Positions 9,019 through 18,738 of a DNA stretch of 64,000 nucleotides are shown one piece after another. Where the stretch lies: assembly GCA_016710015.1 (NCBI GenBank), contig JADJLR010000003.1:186001-250000 (forward strand), given 5' to 3'. Origin of the DNA: Flavobacteriales bacterium (GTDB taxonomy: Bacteria > Bacteroidota > Bacteroidia > Flavobacteriales_F > PHOS-HE28). The first letter of the stretch is position 1; each line of letters begins with the position of its first letter. A model generated the notes under the pieces. The model worked only from the letters and a program-made list of their open reading frames with translations. It ran no database searches and was not told the DNA's origin. The position numbers were made by a program, and so were the translations under genes.

Positions 9019-10624
9019 TCGCGATGGGTGACAAAGGCCGGGCAGGGCCCGATCCGTTTGAAAGCTTGGCCTTCACGTTCTCCACGTACAGCTGATCACC
9101 GGTCTTCAAGACCTTGAGCACCTCCTTCATATCGTCCGTGAAGGCGTTGGTCGTCCCGACCTTCATGATCGGGGCCTGCCCTTTGCGCAACATCGTGAAC
9201 TCGTAAGAAGTGACCTGCCACTGGTCCCCGAATTCGGAACCCAAGGCCTTCGCGATCACACCGGGCGCTACCGCAAGTTTCGACTTGGGCACGCGTGGAT
9301 CACCTGGAGTTGTGCCCGAGATGTAGGCGGTGGGCGGCGGCAGGTCCTTGACCCGGAAAGCAACCGGTCCGATGCGGCGGATCGTTCCATCGGTCTGGGT
9401 GACGGTTGCATTCACTTCGGCGCTGTTGGCCGTCATTCCGGTCGCTACCCAGCTATTCCCGGACCGTACGATCCGTCCGGTGGAGATCGTGGCCTGCAAC
9501 CGGTCCGCCGATACACCCGGCACGGAGAGGTCGATCGGATTCTCCACACCACGGTACAACACATTCATCTTGGTGGGTGAAGCGACCAGCAGCGGCGCCA
9601 TCACTTGATAGGAAGTGGAATACGGGATCTCCTTCGATCCATCCGGACCTTCGAACAGGATGGTGCCTTCTACCCGATGCTCACCGATCCGGTCGCCGCG
9701 CAGGCTCAACTTGGCCTTCCCATCCGCGCCTATCGGCAGGTCTGCTCCGCCGGCCAAGGAGACGGTCGGTCTATTCTTGGGATCGTACGCAGCGAGGAAC
9801 ACGTCGGCCCGGAACGAATCACCGACCATGATCAGGTTGCTCTGTGGGATCACTGCAGCGGTGAGGTGGCTGAACCCATGATCCCTACTACCCACAGAGC
9901 GGTACAGCCACTTCACCATATCGTTCTCGGAACTTCGAATATCGGCTTGCAACTTGCTCAAAGTAGCCACACCAGCAGCGAGCGGGACATCGTAGAAGTT
10001 GATGCTTTCCCAATTGTTCATCGTACCGGAGGCGTCGCGACGGTCGTGGAAATCGAAGAGCATGTCCAGCGCTGCGGAAAGTTCAATGCCCTTGGGTCCT
10101 GCCAGGACTTTCAAGCTATCTCGGAATGCACCAATGCGTTGCTTCAGGTCGTAGGCGGAGCCGGGTTCGCGTTTCGGAGAAGCGGGTTCGCTACCGACCA
10201 TCATACGCGTCAGCGTCTCGCGATCGTCCTTTGCATCGAGCGCGAGCAATGCACGTAGCGTATCTCGACCATCGGCATCCTTTCCCACGAGGTCCGATGC
10301 GCTGAGACCATCCGCTTCAGCGATCGCTCGGACTTTGATCCGTTCGATATGCAACACAAGCGAATCCGCATGCGCCTTCACGTGAAGGGCGCGGTCGTTG
10401 GCATCACCGAACTTCTCCGGAAAGCGCGTGGCCGCATCCGCGAAAACCGCGTATTCCACTTGCGACCGTTGTTCATGGGCACGTTCACTTCGAACGAGTT
10501 CCGTATCCATGAACGCAAAAGCATCGAGGACCTCCTTGCTCACATTCAGCGCGAGGATCGCGGTGAGCACGAGGTACATCATGTTGATCATCTTCTGCCT
10601 TGGAGGCATGTTCGCTGAGGCCAT
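9005..10624 (-). CDS. GldM paralogue (T9SS motor-like inner-membrane protein)
   Basis: The 539-residue protein has the same plan as the GldM encoded at 14.7-16.3 kb: an N-terminal PPRQKMINMMYLVLTAILAL transmembrane segment followed by NVSKEVLDAF, then a long periplasmic region. It shares RRDASGTMNNWxSINFYDVPLAAG and SPTKMNVLYRGVENPI with it. GldM spans the periplasm and transmits motor force from GldL to the GldKN ring. This copy lies apart from gldKLMN, beyond an ABC-F gene, and has no adjacent gldL. It may be a diverged component with its own partner, perhaps the GldN paralogue nearby. The convergent 14-bp overlap with the OmpA-family gene is unusual. Confidence 0.9.
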   Translation of the reverse strand: MASANMPPRQKMINMMYLVLTAILALNVSKEVLDAFAFMDTELVRSERAHEQRSQVEYAVFADAATRFPEKFGDANDRALHVKAHADSLVLHIERIKVRAIAEADGLSASDLVGKDADGRDTLRALLALDAKDDRETLTRMMVGSEPASPKREPGSAYDLKQRIGAFRDSLKVLAGPKGIELSAALDMLFDFHDRRDASGTMNNWESINFYDVPLAAGVATLSKLQADIRSSENDMVKWLYRSVGSRDHGFSHLTAAVIPQSNLIMVGDSFRADVFLAAYDPKNRPTVSLAGGADLPIGADGKAKLSLRGDRIGEHRVEGTILFEGPDGSKEIPYSTSYQVMAPLLVASPTKMNVLYRGVENPIDLSVPGVSADRLQATISTGRIVRSGNSWVATGMTANSAEVNATVTQTDGTIRRIGPVAFRVKDLPPPTAYISGTTPGDPRVPKSKLAVAPGVIAKALGSEFGDQWQVTSYEFTMLRKGQAPIMKVGTTNAFTDDMKEVLKVLKTGDQLYVENVKAKLSNGSGPARPLSPIAIKVQ

Positions 10625-10706
10625 GGGCGTTCGGTGTTCAAGGAGCGTGCATCGGGCAGCGCTCGTTGAATGAATGCACGGCGGTGTGCGGCGTAACGCG
10701 GGGGTA

Positions 10707-10743
10707 GTTGTTCGTCAGTTGGACCGCATCCGTGACGAACAAC
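10707..10743 (-). terminator. Hairpin downstream of the ABC-F gene
   Basis: A perfect 11-bp inverted repeat (GTTGTTCGTCA and TGACGAACAAC) with a 15-nt spacer sits about 30 nt past the ABC-F stop on the minus strand. There is no strong T tract, so termination is plausible but unproven. Confidence 0.5.
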
Positions 10744-10771
10744 TCTCAGCGAAGGACACAGCGAGCAACGG

Positions 10772-12712
10772 TCAACCCTCCTCGGTCTCCAACAAAGCTG
10801 AAGCGGTCTCCCATTCCTCCATCACGGTGGCAATGCGTTTGGCCAATTCACCCAATCGTTCGTAGCCCTTCTGAAGTTGCTCGGCAGGGATCCCACCTTT
10901 CATCATGGAAGCTTGAAGTTCCTTCTCCTCTTTCTCCAATTCAGCGAGTTGCTTCTCCAAGCGATCAACTGCGTTCTGTGCCTTTCGCCGCTCCTTCTCT
11001 TGGTCTCGTTTGTCCCGGCGATCGTGTTGCTTTTCCTGTTTTGGTGCTTTGGCTTTCACCGCACTTGATTTCCCGATATCCGCACCCTGCAACGCCTTGC
11101 GCTTCTCGATCAACTCTAGGATGTCCATGTGCTGATCGCGGATACGGAAGTCATCCAACTCCAGCAATCGTGTGGTCAATCCGGTCAAGAAATCACGGTC
11201 GTGGCTCACGAGCAGGAAGGCTCCTTCATAACTCTTGAGCGCCTCTTTCAAGACATCCTTGCTTTGGATGTCCAAGTGGTGCGTCGGTTCGTCGAGGATG
11301 AGGAAATTGAGCGGTTTCAACAGCATGCAACACAGCGCTAGACGAGCGCGTTCACCGCCACTCAGCACCTTCACCTTCTTGTCCACATCCTCGCCACTGA
11401 ACATGAATGCACCGAGCATGGCCCGCACACGCGTTCGATTCTCTTCACTAGCGGCGTACTCTGCGGTCTCCATCACCGTGTTCTGCGGTGGCATGCGTTC
11501 GGGCATATCCTGTGCGTAGTAGCCGATGATCACGTTATGCCCCAACCGGATCTCTCCTTCGTACGGTTCTTCGTTCATCATCATGCGAACGAGCGTGCTC
11601 TTTCCGGTACCGTTCGCACCGACCAACGCCAGATGCTCTCCTTTCGCAATGGTCAGTTCAGCATTCTGGAAGATGCGCTTCTCCTCACCTGGTCGGTTCG
11701 GATCGGGATAGGCCTTGCTGACCCCTTTTACTTCGGCGACGATCTTCCCGCTACTCGGTGCTGGCGGGAACTTCACGAGCATCTTGCGCAGATCCTCATC
11801 GTCCACCTCGATCCGTTCCAACTTGTCCAGCTTCGTGATCAAACTCTGGGCGAAAGCAGCCTTGCTCGCCTTCGCTCGGAACTTGTTGATCAGATCGGTG
11901 GTCTCCTTGATGTATCGCTGCTGGTCCTTCGCTGCGGAAGCTTGCTGCTCACGCTCCACTTTGCGCAGCTCAACGAATTGGGTCCACGGCACCTTCCGGT
12001 CGATCAGCTTTCCACCCAGCACTTCGATGGTCCGCTTGGTGAGCCGATCCAAGAAGGTCTTATCGTGCGAGATGAGCACCAGGGCGGCCGGGTAGCTGCG
12101 CAGTAGATCCTCCAGCCACTGGATCGCAGGAAGGTCCAAGTGGTTCGTGGGTTCGTCGAGCAACAGCAGGTCCGGCTGCATCAACAGCAGGCGCGCCAAT
12201 TCGGCACGCATGCGCCAACCTCCACTCAGCTCGCTCATCAGGCGGTGCATATCCGCTTCTACGAAGCCGATGCCCTTTAGCATCTTCTCGATCTGCTGAT
12301 CATGATCCGCTGCGCCGATCGCGTTCAGCCGCTCATGCGCATGCGCTAGCAACGTCGCCAATTCGATAGCCTCCTCGTCCGTGGTGGCCTTCTCCAGATC
12401 CTTTTCGATACGTTCCAAGGAAGCGTTCAGTTCGAGCGCTTCCTCGAATGCCTTCTCGGCCACTTGCCATGGTGTGATCGTCAGGTTATGGGCCATTTCC
12501 TGCGGGAGGTAGCCCATCGTCAATTCCTTCGGCTTGCCGATCGTGCCTTTGTCGTATGACTGCTGACCAGCCATGATCTTGAGCAGTGTACTCTTACCCG
12601 CACCGTTGCGGCCTACGAGCCCGATGCGATCATCGCTTCCAATGAAGAAGGAGATGTCGTCGAACATCGGCCGCTGACCGAAATGAAGTGTGAGACCTTG
12701 AACGGTGATCAT
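10772..12712 (-). CDS. ABC-F family ATPase (Uup/EttA-type, ribosome-associated)
   Basis: The 646-residue soluble protein has two ABC domains and no membrane segment. Domain 1 has GRNGAGKST, LSGGWRMRAELARLL and LLLLDEPTNHLD. Domain 2 has GANGTGKST, LSGGERARLAL and FLILDEPTHHLD. A charged linker joins them, and a Lys/Glu-rich coiled-coil tail follows, as in Uup. ABC-F proteins act on the ribosome in translation control or antibiotic protection. The start at 12712 (MITVQGLTLHFG) is supported by a perfect -7 box at 12746-12753; a longer start at 12748 would lie inside that box. Which ABC-F subgroup it belongs to is not decidable by eye. Confidence 0.93.
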   Translation of the reverse strand: MITVQGLTLHFGQRPMFDDISFFIGSDDRIGLVGRNGAGKSTLLKIMAGQQSYDKGTIGKPKELTMGYLPQEMAHNLTITPWQVAEKAFEEALELNASLERIEKDLEKATTDEEAIELATLLAHAHERLNAIGAADHDQQIEKMLKGIGFVEADMHRLMSELSGGWRMRAELARLLLMQPDLLLLDEPTNHLDLPAIQWLEDLLRSYPAALVLISHDKTFLDRLTKRTIEVLGGKLIDRKVPWTQFVELRKVEREQQASAAKDQQRYIKETTDLINKFRAKASKAAFAQSLITKLDKLERIEVDDEDLRKMLVKFPPAPSSGKIVAEVKGVSKAYPDPNRPGEEKRIFQNAELTIAKGEHLALVGANGTGKSTLVRMMMNEEPYEGEIRLGHNVIIGYYAQDMPERMPPQNTVMETAEYAASEENRTRVRAMLGAFMFSGEDVDKKVKVLSGGERARLALCCMLLKPLNFLILDEPTHHLDIQSKDVLKEALKSYEGAFLLVSHDRDFLTGLTTRLLELDDFRIRDQHMDILELIEKRKALQGADIGKSSAVKAKAPKQEKQHDRRDKRDQEKERRKAQNAVDRLEKQLAELEKEEKELQASMMKGGIPAEQLQKGYERLGELAKRIATVMEEWETASALLETEEG

Positions 12713-12745
12713 GATCGAATGCGCTACTGCTGCTGAAAAAGACCG

Positions 12746-12753
12746 CAAAAGTA
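12746..12753 (-). promoter_or_regulatory. Bacteroidota -7 box TACTTTTG upstream of ABC-F gene
   Basis: An exact TAnnTTTG match on the minus strand, 34 bases before the ATG at 12712. It fixes the start choice of the downstream gene. Confidence 0.65.
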
Positions 12754-12832
12754 CGGGTATCTGGTTGAAAATGAAGGCGTGGTGTTCATCCGGACGGATA
12801 TCCGGTGCGATCGAGCCCTGCGTCTGTGGATA

Positions 12833-12871
12833 TTCCGAATGAGCAGCGAGCCAAGCTCTGCTCGTTCGGAT
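12833..12871 (-). terminator. Hairpin downstream of the GldN paralogue
   Basis: An inverted repeat of about 13 bp (ccgaatgagcag against ctgctcgttcgg, with one G-T pair) lies 27 nt past the stop of the GldN-like gene. There is no long T tract. It is the likely transcription end for that gene. Confidence 0.5.
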
Positions 12872-12897
12872 TCAAATAGAACCTCGATGGACCATGA

Positions 12898-13704
12898 TCA
12901 ATAATTCCAGAGATCGAATCCGGCCTGCAAGAACTGTTCGCGGACACCTTCACTCTCCAACAATGCATCCAAGCCTGTGCGGTACGTATCGATCCCTCGA
13001 ACCATACCGTTACTCACCTTGACAATGCTGCTGGTGAAACGACGTTGGGCAAAGACCGCTTCGTAGCTCTTCCGAACATCATCCTGCATTTCGACGAATG
13101 CGAGCCATCGAGAGAGGAGCAAACGGCACTCGGGGTAGTAGAGCCAGAACAAGGGTTGATGACCTCGGACCTCACCGTCCTCTCCAAGGATCTCGATCAT
13201 GGGAGCAAGCCCGATGATGCGCACCTCCATTACACCGCGTTGCTTGTCGAAGATCCAATCCTCTTTTAGCATGTACCGCGTGACTTGGGGTCCTTGCCCG
13301 ACAACGGTGGATGACAAGAGCACACGAACCTCGCCTTGCCCGAATGGCTTCTCGAAATGGTCGTCCTCCCCTTTCGGCCCGGGATCGTACGCCACGATCG
13401 AGACTTCGTTCATCAAACCAGATCGGATGATGTCGAACAGGCCGTAGCACCCTTCAGAATTGAATGATGGACTAAGCAACAAGGCGTTCGTCGGGTCCTT
13501 CGCATCAATCACACGCCAAACCCTTCGCTCCCACATCACATCCGCTTCACGGATCGGTGGGTAAGGAATAAGTTGTGCTTGGATCATGCACGTGGCATGT
13601 GGATCTGTGCTGAACGGGCTCAATGGATCCTGTGCAACGCATGCCGCACCAGCGAACATGCACCAAAGAAGAAACACATTGGGCCCTAGCGCCTGCCTGA
13701 ACAT
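12898..13704 (-). CDS. GldN paralogue (T9SS periplasmic ring-like protein)
   Basis: The 268-residue secreted protein has a signal peptide (MFRQALGPNVFLLWCMFAGA, then a Cys-Val-Ala-Gln end). It shares the GldN core blocks with its neighbour: IREADVMWERRVWRVID, YMLKEDWIFDKQRG, RIIGLAPM and LFWLYYPECR. GldN/PorN pairs with GldK/PorK to form the periplasmic ring of the T9SS. A strong terminator separates this copy from gldN, so it is expressed separately. It is clearly more diverged from the canonical family than the gldN copy. The GldM paralogue further downstream could be its partner (inference). Confidence 0.88.
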   Translation of the reverse strand: MFRQALGPNVFLLWCMFAGAACVAQDPLSPFSTDPHATCMIQAQLIPYPPIREADVMWERRVWRVIDAKDPTNALLLSPSFNSEGCYGLFDIIRSGLMNEVSIVAYDPGPKGEDDHFEKPFGQGEVRVLLSSTVVGQGPQVTRYMLKEDWIFDKQRGVMEVRIIGLAPMIEILGEDGEVRGHQPLFWLYYPECRLLLSRWLAFVEMQDDVRKSYEAVFAQRRFTSSIVKVSNGMVRGIDTYRTGLDALLESEGVREQFLQAGFDLWNY

Positions 13705-13747
13705 GGAGAAAGAACGCCCTCACCATAGTGGAGCGTACACCCGATCG

Positions 13748-13778
13748 AAAAAGAAGAAGCCCCGACCGTGTCGAGGCT
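13748..13778 (-). terminator. Intrinsic terminator of the gldKLMN operon
   Basis: On the minus strand an AGCCTCGA/TCGGGGCT stem-loop is followed by a TTCTTCTTTTT tail, 25 nt past the gldN stop. Confidence 0.82.
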
Positions 13779-13802
13779 CCCCTTTCAAATCAAGGTCGTG
13801 GA

Positions 13803-14666
13803 TCAGAAATTCCAGAGGTCGTGTTCGAATTCGAACAAGGCCTGTTTGATCTCTTCGCCTTCCAAGAGCGCATCCAATCCGGTCTTGTATTCGTTGATCC
13901 CGCGATCGTATACGTTGCTCCACTTGGTGATGTAGCTACTGAACTGGCGTTTCCAGAAAATGTCCTCGAAACTACGGCGCTCCGCATCGTTCTCGCGGTT
14001 GAAAGCCTCCCAGTTGGCGAATACATACCGGCACTCCGGATAATAGAGCCAGAACATGGGCGTATTGCCACGAACCTCTCCATCTTCCCCCTTCACCTCC
14101 TTCATCGGCGCGATACCGATGATCCGGATATCCAAGGTGCTTCGCTGCTTATCGAAGATCCAATCTTCTTTCAAGCGATACTGCTTGATGTCCCTGCTCT
14201 CCAACTTGATCTCCTGCACAACGAGTTCCATATCGCCCGTGGTCAGCGATTCGGTATACTGGCTATCCACACGCGTGAACATCTCCTTGAGGTCGGAAGC
14301 CAACAAAGGCTTTTTGAATTCATCATCATCCGCGAAAACACCGACATCATAGGCGGTAATTGACCCATCGACCATAAGACCTTGAACAATGACATCGAAC
14401 AGGCTCTTGCGATCATTGATGGGATCCGTTGGGAAATACAACGGATGGTTCATCTTCTCTCGCAGGTCGATCGTGCGCCAAACACGGCGCGCCCACATCA
14501 CATCCGCTTCACGGATGTGCGTGTACGGCACCACTCGCTTGGTCTTGGTGTGTTCCTTGATGTAGGCACCATCGAGCACGGTCTGCGCTACTGCACCGGA
14601 TCCGGCACAGAAACCCAACACCACGATCACGGCGAAGGTCAGCAGGTGTTTGTAAGTCCTCATCAT
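13803..14666 (-). CDS. gldN: GldN, T9SS/gliding periplasmic ring protein
   Basis: The 287-residue secreted protein (signal peptide ending in AVAQTVLDG) carries the conserved GldN blocks HIREADVMWARRVWR, RLKEDWIFDKQR, RIIGIAPMKEV and MFWLYYPECRYV. With GldK it forms the ring under the outer-membrane translocon. It is the last gene of a gldK-gldL-gldM-gldN operon, 15 nt after gldM, and ends in a strong terminator. Order and size match the canonical cluster. Confidence 0.95.
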   Translation of the reverse strand: MMRTYKHLLTFAVIVVLGFCAGSGAVAQTVLDGAYIKEHTKTKRVVPYTHIREADVMWARRVWRTIDLREKMNHPLYFPTDPINDRKSLFDVIVQGLMVDGSITAYDVGVFADDDEFKKPLLASDLKEMFTRVDSQYTESLTTGDMELVVQEIKLESRDIKQYRLKEDWIFDKQRSTLDIRIIGIAPMKEVKGEDGEVRGNTPMFWLYYPECRYVFANWEAFNRENDAERRSFEDIFWKRQFSSYITKWSNVYDRGINEYKTGLDALLEGEEIKQALFEFEHDLWNF

Positions 14667-14681
14667 GGTTTGTCGATCAGG

Positions 14682-16322
14682 TTATACCACTTTGAACGAA
14701 AGCGAACCCAGATTTCGTGTCGTCCCATCGGGTCCACGCGCCTTGATCTGCTCGATGTAGACCTTCTGGCCGGGCTTGGCCTTCTGGAACATTTCCTTCA
14801 TGTCACCACTAACAGCGGGGCCTTTGGTCATCTTCTCAATCGGTGTTCCACCGACGATCATGGTGACACGGTACTCGACCACCTCGAAACGCAGGTCGAA
14901 TTCGAAGTCGATCATTTTGGCGATCACCCCGGCCGCAGCGGTCAATTCCGCCTTCTTGATGGTCTCATCATTCACGCTCTTCCCACCGAAGAACGCTGTC
15001 GGGCTAGGCACGTTCTTCACCCGGAATTTCATGCCTGTCATGGACTTCTTCGTTCCATCCGGATTGGTGACCGTAGCCCCGATGGTCGCTTCGGATTCGC
15101 GGCCCGGCTTCATGATGTACCCATCCGAGGTTTTGGACAGGACACCGTTCGTGGCCGTTGCGGAAATATCCTTGTTGCTGTACCCGGACACGCTCACGCT
15201 GACCGGGTTGTCGACACCGCGATAGAATACGTTCATCTTCGTGGGACTCACTACCAAACTCGGTGCAGCCACCTCATAGGTGGTCTCGAATACTTCCGTG
15301 GTTTCTTCGCCGCCAACGGGTTTGAACTTGATGATGCCCTTCACACTACGCAGTCCTGCAGCAGAAGCCTGTTGCTTCAACTGGGCCTTGGCACCGACCA
15401 TGTCCAACTTGATGGCCTCACCGATGATCTTTTTCCCGATGGTATCCACAGTGGCACCTGGGCCAGCGATGTAAACTTCGGGTGCGTTCTGATCATCATA
15501 GGCCCCAAGGAAGATCTCCGCTTGGTAGGTACCTCCTACCGTGACGTAGCTACTCAATGGTTTCACGATCGTGGTGAGCTTGTTGAATTTAAAGCTCTTG
15601 CCTTCTACGGCATCCATCATCCGTTTCACCACTTCGCCTTCGGCATTTCTAACATCGCTTTGGATCTTGCTCAGGATGGTGATGCCGGCCGCAAGGGGTA
15701 CATGATAGAAATTGATACTCGACCAATTGTTCATGGTGCCTGAAGCATCCCTTCGGTCCTCGAATTCGAACAAGCGATCCATGGCCGCAGCAAGAACGTC
15801 ATCGTCAGGTCGGCTGCCCTTCACCAGATCCCGGAACGCTTCCAACTTGGCGCGAAGTTCTCGCGCGGTGAAAGGTCCTTCAATGGGTTTGCCCGGCTCA
15901 CTGCCGACCATCATGTTCGTGAGTTCGTCGTGGCTGTCCTTCTTGTTCACCTTCATGAGGTCCATGATCCGACCATCGCCAAGCACCACGCTGTCAAAGG
16001 GCAGACCTTCCGCCTTCATGATGGCTTTGACCTTGATAGAGTCCACATAGGCGACCAACTCCGAGCCTGCGGTCTTGATCTTCTTGGCCTCGTTCCAAGC
16101 AGCACCATATTTCGCACTGTTCTCGCTGGCGAACGCTTCGAAACTCGCATACTGGGCACTCATCTTGTCGTTCAACGAGAGTTTGGTGTTCTCCAAACCA
16201 TTGTTGACCGTGACGAAACTGTCCAGGATCTCCTTGGATACGTTCAGCGCGAGAAGCGCTGTAAGCACCAAGTACATCATATTGATCATCGCCTGTCTAG
16301 GCGACTGTTTACCACTTGCCAT
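14682..16322 (-). CDS. gldM: GldM, T9SS/gliding motor protein
   Basis: The 546-residue protein has one N-terminal transmembrane helix (QAMINMMYLVLTALLALNVSKE) followed by periplasmic beta-domains. GldM couples to GldL in the inner membrane to form a proton-driven motor and reaches the GldKN ring across the periplasm. Conserved blocks include RRDASGTMNNWSSINFYHVPLAAG and SPTKMNVFYRGVDNPV. It follows gldL in the operon. The paralogue at 9.0-10.6 kb shares these blocks. Confidence 0.96.
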   Translation of the reverse strand: MASGKQSPRQAMINMMYLVLTALLALNVSKEILDSFVTVNNGLENTKLSLNDKMSAQYASFEAFASENSAKYGAAWNEAKKIKTAGSELVAYVDSIKVKAIMKAEGLPFDSVVLGDGRIMDLMKVNKKDSHDELTNMMVGSEPGKPIEGPFTARELRAKLEAFRDLVKGSRPDDDVLAAAMDRLFEFEDRRDASGTMNNWSSINFYHVPLAAGITILSKIQSDVRNAEGEVVKRMMDAVEGKSFKFNKLTTIVKPLSSYVTVGGTYQAEIFLGAYDDQNAPEVYIAGPGATVDTIGKKIIGEAIKLDMVGAKAQLKQQASAAGLRSVKGIIKFKPVGGEETTEVFETTYEVAAPSLVVSPTKMNVFYRGVDNPVSVSVSGYSNKDISATATNGVLSKTSDGYIMKPGRESEATIGATVTNPDGTKKSMTGMKFRVKNVPSPTAFFGGKSVNDETIKKAELTAAAGVIAKMIDFEFDLRFEVVEYRVTMIVGGTPIEKMTKGPAVSGDMKEMFQKAKPGQKVYIEQIKARGPDGTTRNLGSLSFKVV

Positions 16323-16375
16323 ATCGTTCCATCAGGTATTTCTGGTTCCTCATTGCTACCCGGGGGCTCGCATTA

Positions 16376-17167
16376 TCAGCCACGAACGGTCATGGCGTTC
16401 AGCATGTTGCCGTACACCGTATTGAGCTTTGCGAGGTTGTCGCTGAGCTCGGCGATGTTCTCCTTGTAGCGCTTGGTGTCGTCCACCGAGTTCCGCAGGT
16501 TGGTCAACATATCCGACATACCCTCGAACATCTGGTTGGCCGCCTCGAGTTTCTCGCGACTACCACGCAGTTGCATTTCGTACATCTCATTGAGTGCCGT
16601 GAGGTTCTGGCTCATCTTCTGCAGGCTTTCGCCGGCATTCCGTCCAGCATCCACATTGTTGGTGAGGCCCACCAAGCTTTCGCTTGCCTTCGAATAGCTT
16701 TCACTCAGGTCGCTCACTCTGGTGGTGGCATCCTTAAGGCTGTTGGCATACTCATTCGTGGCAGCCGCTGCGCCGGTGATCTGGCCCATCTGTTTGGCCT
16801 GATCGCTGAGGGAGCGCATTCCATCACCCAAACTGGCTATCAGCTCCGGTTCGATCTTGGCACCTTCGAGCATATCGTCCAACTGCTCTGTGATCGAGCG
16901 CTGATCCTCCTTCTTGAAATCTTCACCTTCATGTCGCTCACCGGTCGCCAATTCAGGGTACACGAGGCTCCAATCCGGATCCTCGTGCGGCGGTTCGAAC
17001 GCTGAGAAGAAGAAGATGATCGCCTCGGTGCTCAATCCGAGGATCAGGAAAAAGCTGGCAAGTGGCCAGTGTTGGATCTTGAAAAGAGCACCAATGATCA
17101 CGACCGCTGCACCGATACCGTACAACTTGGCCATGAAGTTCTTCCACTTCTTGCTGCCTGGTTTCAT
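16376..17167 (-). CDS. gldL: GldL, T9SS/gliding motor protein
   Basis: The 263-residue protein has two N-terminal transmembrane helices (KLYGIGAAVVIIGALFKI and LASFFLILGLSTEAIIFFFS) followed by FEPPHEDPDW and a long helical cytoplasmic tail. The Glu in GLSTEAIIFFF matches the membrane-embedded glutamate thought to handle protons. GldL and GldM together energise type IX secretion and gliding. The cytoplasmic tail from about residue 90 is coiled-coil-like (SLKDATTRVSDLSESYSKA). Confidence 0.95.
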   Translation of the reverse strand: MKPGSKKWKNFMAKLYGIGAAVVIIGALFKIQHWPLASFFLILGLSTEAIIFFFSAFEPPHEDPDWSLVYPELATGERHEGEDFKKEDQRSITEQLDDMLEGAKIEPELIASLGDGMRSLSDQAKQMGQITGAAAATNEYANSLKDATTRVSDLSESYSKASESLVGLTNNVDAGRNAGESLQKMSQNLTALNEMYEMQLRGSREKLEAANQMFEGMSDMLTNLRNSVDDTKRYKENIAELSDNLAKLNTVYGNMLNAMTVRG

Positions 17168-17263
17168 CTTTCGTCCTTGCGTTTAGAGGTTCTAGGGGAG
17201 TCAGGTCAAATTATGAATGCGGTCGTTCTGGTTCGGTAACGACCGTGAATTCCTTGTAGTCGT

Positions 17264-18616
17264 CTATAGGTCTTCCGCGTTCACCGCTTTACCACGACCC
17301 AAGAAGGTCATGACGGAACGGAAGCCGATGTACGCCTTGGTGGTATCCTGGTATTCGTAGCTGCGGGTACCGGTCTGCATGTAGTACCCGATATCCTTCC
17401 AAGAACCACCACGGATCACTTTACGCTTGAGCGACGGCGGATCGTTCATGAGTGCATCGTAACTGTACTCAGGATTGAGGTCGTGGTCGAAGTCGTACAC
17501 GCTTTCATCGAAGGCCGTACTGGTCCATTCTGCCACGTTGCCGGACATCTGGTACAAGCCATAATCGTTGGGCGTGTAGCTATCCACAGGAACGGTGTGG
17601 AAACCACCGTCGTCCACGTAGTTGCCGTGCAGGGGTTTGAAGTTGCCCAAGAAGCAACCCTGCCGGTTCCGTACGTATGGTCCGCCCCAAGGGAAAGGGG
17701 CCTGATCCAAACCACCACGTGAAGCATACTCCCACTCTGCCTCAGTAGGCAAGCGGAAGCGATTCACGAAGGCATCACCGTTCTGTTCAAGCCATGTGTT
17801 CATGAGTTGGGTCCTCCATACATTGAACGCATTGGCCTGCTGCCAGGTCACACCAACCACCGGATACTCATCATAGGCCGGATGCCAGAAGTAGTTCTCG
17901 GTCATCGGCTCATTGAAGGAGTACGTGAAATCATGTACCCAGACCAAAGTATCGGGATACACGTTGATGACCTCCTTGATGATGAACTTGGAACGGTCAC
18001 TGTGTCCGCGAATGGCATTGTTCTGGCCCTTCACGTTGGTATAGCTCAGGTCCAGATCACGGGCGTTGTTCGCCTTACGCGCTGCTTCCTTAAGGTCGAT
18101 CCAGTAGTATTCGAACTGGAGTTTCCTCGTATCCACCTCCTTCCGGCGGTAGAATTGCTCACTTTCACTCAGGAACATGTCGGCCAAAGCCTCGCGCTCT
18201 TCATCACCGTACCAATCGATGCGTTCGCGCCAGTTGATCTTCGGTGGATCGATCTCTTCACCGAATTCGTCCTCGGAGATCACATGCTCTCCGATATCCT
18301 CGTCACCCAGGATCCGTTTTGCGATCGAGTCACGCACGTAGTACACGAACTGCCGGTACTCGTTGTTGGTGATCTCGGTCTGATCGATGTAGAAGGCCTG
18401 GACCGAAACGGTCTTGCTCTTGGCCACAGCGGCGTATGGCACATCCTGATCACTCGGACCCATGACGAAGGAACCCATCGGGATGTAATTCATCCCATAC
18501 GGATCAACGTCATACCAACCAGGTCGGCCTTGAACGCCGATCAATTGCCCCTGGCCACCACCACCGCAGCTTGCCAGCAAGCCGATGGCGCAGAGATACA
18601 CTATGGGACGTTCCAT
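17264..18616 (-). CDS. gldK: GldK, T9SS/gliding lipoprotein with FGE-sulfatase fold
   Basis: The 450-residue lipoprotein has a lipobox in the signal peptide (GLLASCGGGG). The rest is a formylglycine-generating-enzyme-like domain: YIPMGSFVMG, YIDQTEITNNEYRQFV, PVVGVTWQQANAFNVWR, RLPTEAEWEYASRGG, YQMSGNVAEWTS and VIRGGSWKD. GldK/PorK forms the outer-membrane-associated ring with GldN. It is the first gene of the gld cluster, about 120 nt from the PorP/SprF gene upstream. Confidence 0.96.
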   Translation of the reverse strand: MERPIVYLCAIGLLASCGGGGQGQLIGVQGRPGWYDVDPYGMNYIPMGSFVMGPSDQDVPYAAVAKSKTVSVQAFYIDQTEITNNEYRQFVYYVRDSIAKRILGDEDIGEHVISEDEFGEEIDPPKINWRERIDWYGDEEREALADMFLSESEQFYRRKEVDTRKLQFEYYWIDLKEAARKANNARDLDLSYTNVKGQNNAIRGHSDRSKFIIKEVINVYPDTLVWVHDFTYSFNEPMTENYFWHPAYDEYPVVGVTWQQANAFNVWRTQLMNTWLEQNGDAFVNRFRLPTEAEWEYASRGGLDQAPFPWGGPYVRNRQGCFLGNFKPLHGNYVDDGGFHTVPVDSYTPNDYGLYQMSGNVAEWTSTAFDESVYDFDHDLNPEYSYDALMNDPPSLKRKVIRGGSWKDIGYYMQTGTRSYEYQDTTKAYIGFRSVMTFLGRGKAVNAEDL

Positions 18617-18738
18617 GTTCTTCCTGTTTTGCCGTTCCGATATTCCTTGCAGGGACCCCTGTCTACCGCTATTCAGGTAAGCGAAAATGCTGTAGGCAAG
18701 GCTGAGTACGGCAGTTTGGGTTACTTGGTTTCGTTCAC

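Noticed and set aside
12786..12968. 60-codon minus-strand frame downstream of the ABC-F start
   Set aside because: It overlaps the C-terminal end of the GldN paralogue in another frame and a hairpin.
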